Shown here piece after piece: positions 6,926 to 9,539 of a stretch of 9,539 bases of DNA. The translations under genes and the position numbers were made by a program. The stretch is from Chloroflexota bacterium. GTDB taxonomy: Bacteria > Chloroflexota > Ktedonobacteria > Ktedonobacterales > Ktedonobacteraceae. The notes under the pieces are model-generated. The model was not told the DNA's origin. It worked only from the letters and a program-made list of their open reading frames with translations, and did not search any database. The stretch is taken from contig VBHV01000122.1 of the NCBI GenBank assembly GCA_005881995.1, positions 1 through 9,539 on the forward strand, in the 5' to 3' direction. The stretch's first letter is position 1. The number at the start of each line of letters is the position of its first letter.

Positions 6926-7111
6926 TCACCGCGCAGAAGTTCTTTTCGAAAGTTGTCGCACTACTACAGAGAGCAACGCAATATTCGCGCCTACCACAAG
7001 GATGAACCAGGTGAGGTCCATCCTCACACCCAAGAGATCATCAACCCGGCGGTTCGGCTCGCCGATGACTGCCTTCTCGCCGGGTACTGAGCGTTTTTCA
7101 AAGCCTGGCAT
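6926..7111 (-). CDS. Small single-span membrane protein, first gene of the minus-strand operon
   Basis: A 61-residue protein starting at the ATG at 7111, with GAAAGGG nine bases upstream. A polar, charged N-terminal half (MPGFEKRSVPGEK...) is followed by MDLTWFILVVGANIALLSVV (residues 31-50), a likely membrane span, and a basic tail (RQLSKRTSAR). The charge pattern would favour the C-terminus inside the cell. The family is not recognised. The stop lies 41 bp upstream of the phosphatase ATG and overlaps a GTG codon in the phosphatase frame. The gene is short and has no homology that I can name. Support comes from the ribosome binding site, the membrane segment and the position at the head of the operon. 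Confidence 0.55.
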   Translation of the reverse strand: MPGFEKRSVPGEKAVIGEPNRRVDDLLGVRMDLTWFILVVGANIALLSVVVRQLSKRTSAR

Positions 7112-7158
7112 GATAGATTGCCCTTTCAATGAGCTTCGCCTCTGCAAATTCTGACAAA

Positions 7159-7187
7159 TACGTACTTAGTGTACAGATTACAGTCAA
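7159..7187 (-). promoter_or_regulatory. Candidate promoter for the minus-strand operon (weak)
   Basis: On the minus strand, TTGACT (7187-7182) is followed after exactly 17 bp by TACGTA (7164-7159), about 50 bp upstream of the first operon start at 7111. The -35 box is good and the -10 box poor, so this is only a candidate. Confidence 0.25.
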
Positions 7188-7243
7188 TTTGCTGAGATGT
7201 CATGCTACTTGAGTAGTATCCAGATTTTCAGTATTTTGGACGC

Positions 7244-7272
7244 TTGACACAGCAAGATATACTCCTTATACT
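7244..7272 (+). promoter_or_regulatory. Near-consensus sigma-70-type promoter directed towards the LuxR-type regulator
   Basis: TTGACA (7244-7249), a 17-bp spacer, and TATACT (7267-7272): a perfect -35 box, ideal spacing and a -10 box with one mismatch. Transcription would start near 7279 and run rightward, giving a leader of about 360 nt before the regulator ATG at 7639. No other plus-strand gene lies between. The long leader contains the tandem and inverted repeats described separately. Confidence 0.55.
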
Positions 7273-7420
7273 GTATTTGGATGAGTTAGCAGTTTTTTCG
7301 CATGTTTACCTCGATGACCAGGACCTCTTGTTAGACGAATGGCCGGCCAGATCGAACCGATAGCGGCCAAGCAGGTGCAAAGATGCACGTCCCAGCGGCG
7401 CCGATTACGCCGGATGTTGT

Positions 7421-7456
7421 GTAGGTAATTCTGTAGGTAATTTTTTAGGTAGCTGG
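7421..7456 (+). repeat. Three degenerate 12-bp tandem repeats
   Basis: GTAGGTAATTCT, GTAGGTAATTTT and TTAGGTAGCTGG follow one another. The first two are nearly identical and the third shares TAGGTA. TTAGGTAG reappears at 7602-7609 just before the regulator gene. Regularly phased short repeats like this can be binding sites for an activator, but function is not shown. Confidence 0.55.
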
Positions 7457-7476
7457 GGATTACCCACAAGCCTGCC
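7450..7476 (+). repeat. Left arm of a 27-bp imperfect inverted repeat pair
   Basis: This stretch, with core CTGGGGATTACCC, matches the reverse complement of 7578-7604 (core CTGGTGATTACCC) at 22 of 27 positions, both ending CTGCC. The arms are separated by 101 bp. They may be two copies of an operator in opposite orientation, or the ends of a small non-coding element. Confidence 0.6.
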
Positions 7477-7577
7477 TTTCTCAGTTTCATCTCAGCATTT
7501 TCACAGGATCAATTCATACAGTCAGCGTAAACTGTAGCAGTATGCTGAATCTGAACGTGGCACTTTGTCTGTTATCT

Positions 7578-7604
7578 GGCAGACTAGAGGGTAATCACCA
7601 GTTA
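7578..7604 (-). repeat. Right arm of the 27-bp imperfect inverted repeat pair
   Basis: Inverted partner of 7450-7476, with 22 of 27 positions identical. It overlaps the hairpin at 7590-7620, so the same GGTAATCACCAG core can pair either locally with CTGGTTACC or at a distance with the left arm. Confidence 0.6.
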
Positions 7605-7620
7605 GGTAGTTCTGGTTACC
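7590..7620 (+). promoter_or_regulatory. Dyad/hairpin just upstream of the regulator start
   Basis: GGTAATCACCAG, a ten-base loop, then CTGGTTACC. The stem is nine pairs with a three-base bulge (TCA) and ends 18 bases before the regulator ATG. It could be an operator dyad or an mRNA leader hairpin near the weak ribosome binding site. There is no poly-T run, so it is not a terminator. Confidence 0.4.
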
Positions 7621-7638
7621 TGCGTGGGGCATATATTT

Positions 7639-9539
7639 ATGGCACGTCATCGCATTCCCCAGGTGCTCGATGGCCATCTCCAGGTGCTCGATGGCACCGA
7701 TGGCTTCCGGTCGCCAATCCTGCTCGGCTCTCCCGCCTGGTATACCTGGCTCAAGGAGGAGGCCGCGCAGTCGTTTGCCTTCCGTAGTGCCCAGGGAGCC
7801 TTGACGGTACGGCGGGAACAGTCTCATGGCAATTGGTACTGGTATGCCTATCGCACCCAGCGAGGCAAACTCCACAAAGCCTACCTCGGCAAGCTCGAAG
7901 AACTGACACCTGAGCGACTTCACGACGTGGCTGCCACGCTGGTTGTAAATACGCAGCCTCATCGACAGGAGCCGAATGCAAACATTGCACCTCCAGCATT
8001 TATTTCGGCTGAGCCGCCAACTCAGCCGCCTGTGGATACTAAAACGAAGCGGCATGGCGAGACGCTGCTGGCCACCAAATTGTTCATTCCACGGCCTGCT
8101 CCGACGCTGGTAGCTCGTCCACGCTTGATCGCTCGGCTCACAGCAGGGACGCAGCGTTCCCTCACCCTGGTAACGGCACCAGCCGGGTGGGGTAAAACCA
8201 CGCTGCTGAGCGCGTGGCAAACTGATCCAGGGAGCAGTGACTTTCTGGTTGCCTGGGTCTCACTGGATGCAGGCGATAATGACCCAGTACGCTTCTGGAC
8301 CTATGTCATCACGGCCCTGAATACCCTATACGCCGGGGTAGGTGAGACCCCTCTGGCGCTGCTGCGCTCTCCTCAGCCACCACCGATGGAGTCTGTGCTC
8401 ACGACCTTGCTCAATAACCTTGCCGCTCTACCCGAGAAGGGTGTGCTGGTGCTGGACGACTATCACGTCATCGAATCCCAGCCGATCCATGCCGCCCTCG
8501 TCTTTCTTCTGGAGCATCTGCCTCCCTGGCTGCACCTGGTCATCGCTACCCGTCTCGACCCACCGTTTCCTCTAGCACGCCTGCGCGTCCGAGGGGCCCT
8601 GACTGAAGTACGTGCCGCTGATCTACGCTTTAATTCAGAGGAAGCCGCCGCGTTTCTGACTGAGGTGATGGACTTACCACTTTCTGCTGGCCAGATCACT
8701 GCACTGGAGGCGCATACCGAAGGCTGGATTGCGGGGCTGCACTTAGCCGCGCTCTCGGCCCAGGGACGATCGATGGAGCAACTGGCGCACTTCATCGAGG
8801 ACTTCACCGGCAGCAACCGCTTCGTGCTAGAGTATCTGACCGAAGAAGTATTGGGGCGGCAAGCGGAGGAGATGCAAACCTTCCTGCTGCACACCTCCAT
8901 ACTCGACCGGCTGTGCGCACCGCTGTGCGAAGCCCTGTTGAGCGGGGAGCCAGGGAGGGCTGAGCCTAGCCAGTCTCAGCCCGCTCATCTCCAGCTGGAG
9001 TACCTGGAACGGGCCAATCTTTTTCTGCTCCCACTGGATGACGAGCAGCACTGGTATCGCTACCACCACCTGTTTGCCGATGTGCTGCGCAGCCGTCTGA
9101 AGCAGACCCGACCCACACTGGTAGCCGAACTGCATCGCCGCGCCAGCGCATGGTACGAGCAGCACGAGATGCTTGTCGAAGCAGTACAGCATGCGCTGGC
9201 CGCCCCTGATCTCGAGCTGGCTGCCCGCCTGATCGAACAGAACGGCATATCGATCGCAATCCGGGGGCAGGTTCACCTGGTGCTTGGCTGGTTGAACGCG
9301 CTGCCTGATGCGCTGGTGCGCTCACGTGCAAGACTCAGTCTCTGCTCTGCACTCATGCTGATGTTCACCAATCAATTGGAGGCGGCTGAGCTTCGCCTGC
9401 ATGACGCTGAGGCGTGTGTCCAGGCAGGCATGCCGGCGGATCAGGCACGGATCATCCGGGGGTGGGTCGCTGGCGTCCGCGCGAATCTCGCTCTCTTCTC
9501 TGGCGACCTTGCGCACTGTGTGGCGTTCTCGCGTCAGAC
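7639..9539 (+). CDS. LuxR/MalT-type (LAL, STAND ATPase) transcriptional regulator, 3' truncated by the window
   Basis: An open frame of 633 codons that continues past the right edge. Residues about 30-100 form a small N-terminal domain rich in Trp, Tyr and Arg (SPAWYTWLKEEAAQSFAF, WYWYAYRTQRGKLHKAYLG). A Pro/Thr-rich linker follows (about 105-140). The NTPase module begins at LLATKLFIPRP (143-153), with Walker A APAGWGKTT (180-188), WVSLDAGDNDPVRFW (206-220), Walker B VLVLDDYH (269-276), ATRLDPP (303-309) and EGWIAGLHLAALS (361-373). The MalT-type winged-helix region (ANLFLLPLDD, YRYHHLFADVLRSRL) and the start of a TPR-like helical sensor follow. The C-terminal LuxR helix-turn-helix is expected outside the window. 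The ATG at 7639 has a weak GTGGGG nine bases upstream, and a frame stop at 7603-7605 limits earlier starts; GTG at 7624 is an alternative. Its divergent position suggests, without proof, control of the neighbouring operon. Confidence 0.93.
   Translation, partial: MARHRIPQVLDGHLQVLDGTDGFRSPILLGSPAWYTWLKEEAAQSFAFRSAQGALTVRREQSHGNWYWYAYRTQRGKLHKAYLGKLEELTPERLHDVAATLVVNTQPHRQEPNANIAPPAFISAEPPTQPPVDTKTKRHGETLLATKLFIPRPAPTLVARPRLIARLTAGTQRSLTLVTAPAGWGKTTLLSAWQTDPGSSDFLVAWVSLDAGDNDPVRFWTYVITALNTLYAGVGETPLALLRSPQPPPMESVLTTLLNNLAALPEKGVLVLDDYHVIESQPIHAALVFLLEHLPPWLHLVIATRLDPPFPLARLRVRGALTEVRAADLRFNSEEAAAFLTEVMDLPLSAGQITALEAHTEGWIAGLHLAALSAQGRSMEQLAHFIEDFTGSNRFVLEYLTEEVLGRQAEEMQTFLLHTSILDRLCAPLCEALLSGEPGRAEPSQSQPAHLQLEYLERANLFLLPLDDEQHWYRYHHLFADVLRSRLKQTRPTLVAELHRRASAWYEQHEMLVEAVQHALAAPDLELAARLIEQNGISIAIRGQVHLVLGWLNALPDALVRSRARLSLCSALMLMFTNQLEAAELRLHDAEACVQAGMPADQARIIRGWVAGVRANLALFSGDLAHCVAFSRQ
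7659..7695 (+). repeat. 16-bp exact direct repeat at the start of the regulator gene
   Basis: CCAGGTGCTCGATGGC occurs at 7659-7674 and again at 7680-7695, a 21-bp period that keeps the reading frame. It encodes QVLDGHLQVLDG, a seven-residue duplication ahead of the conserved N-terminal domain. It looks like a recent replication-slippage event. Confidence 0.75.

Larger units (their letters stand above)
7112..7638. other. Divergent intergenic region between the minus-strand operon and the LuxR-type regulator
   Basis: About 527 bp without a convincing gene. It contains, left to right: a weak minus-strand promoter candidate (7159-7187); a small dyad CTACT-TG-AGTAG (7205-7216); a near-consensus plus-strand promoter (7244-7272); a 12-bp tandem repeat tract (7421-7456); a pair of 27-bp inverted repeats (7450-7476 and 7578-7604); a TACAGT/ACTGTA dyad between them (7517-7536); and a hairpin just before the regulator start (7590-7620). 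A 74-codon minus-strand frame at 7266-7490 has no ribosome binding site and no recognisable product. The density of dyads suggests regulatory binding for one or both flanking transcription units; this is inference. Confidence 0.7.

Noticed and set aside
6885..6929. GTG start of the phosphatase overlapping the stop of the small upstream gene
   Set aside because: It has no ribosome binding site, whereas the ATG at 6884 has a strong one, and the extra 15 residues precede the conserved N-terminal beta-domain.
7421..7456. CRISPR-like array
   Set aside because: The repeats are only 12 bp, directly adjacent without spacers, three in number and degenerate; no cas gene is nearby.
7266..7490. Minus-strand frame of 74 codons in the intergenic region (MKLRKAGLW...)
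   Set aside because: No ribosome binding site before the ATG, no recognised family, and it overlaps the tandem repeats and the strong plus-strand promoter. A decayed gene cannot be excluded.
7522..8220. Minus-strand frame of 232 codons at the start of the regulator region
   Set aside because: It lies antisense over the clear N-terminal and Walker A regions of the LuxR/MalT-type regulator and its translation shows no recognisable domain.

Overview
The window most likely comes from a Ktedonobacteria-type member of the Chloroflexota. The main clue is the large plus-strand regulator at the right end. It is a MalT/LAL-type LuxR regulator with a short N-terminal tryptophan- and tyrosine-rich domain (WYWYAYRTQRGKLHKAYLG) that, from memory, is typical of regulators in that class. 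GTAGGGGC-type palindromic repeats embedded in one gene point the same way. The taxonomic call is inference; no rRNA or marker gene is present.

Layout: positions 1-7111 form one minus-strand gene cluster with short gaps (17-80 bp), read right to left. The order is: a 61-residue single-span membrane protein (7111-6926); an 851-residue PhoD-like metallophosphatase/phosphodiesterase (6884-4329); a YihY/BrkB-family membrane protein (4274-3285); a 626-residue diacylglycerol/lipid-kinase-family protein with extra N-terminal, internal and C-terminal segments (3267-1387); a 352-residue polytopic membrane protein with three internal repeats (1337-279); and a paralogue of that protein whose first 66 codons are in the window (198-1). 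Almost every gene has a clear purine-rich ribosome binding site, and two of these sites move the start away from the longest open frame.

Positions 7112-7638 are a divergent intergenic region of about 527 bp. It holds a near-consensus plus-strand sigma-70-type promoter (TTGACA-17-TATACT), a weaker minus-strand promoter candidate, a 12-bp tandem repeat tract and a pair of 27-bp inverted repeats. From 7639 to the window end runs the divergent LuxR/MalT-type STAND ATPase regulator, cut off by the window before its C-terminal DNA-binding domain.

Together, the minus-strand cluster looks like a cell-envelope lipid or phosphate module: a PhoD-like phosphoesterase, a lipid kinase, a BrkB-type membrane protein and several unknown membrane proteins, possibly controlled by the divergent regulator. 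This joint role is inferred from gene order and family membership only. The most unusual features are: a tandem duplication that carried along the last codons of the kinase gene (a fossil tail at 226-258); palindromic repeats inserted in frame in the kinase gene; and the paired inverted repeats between the divergent genes.
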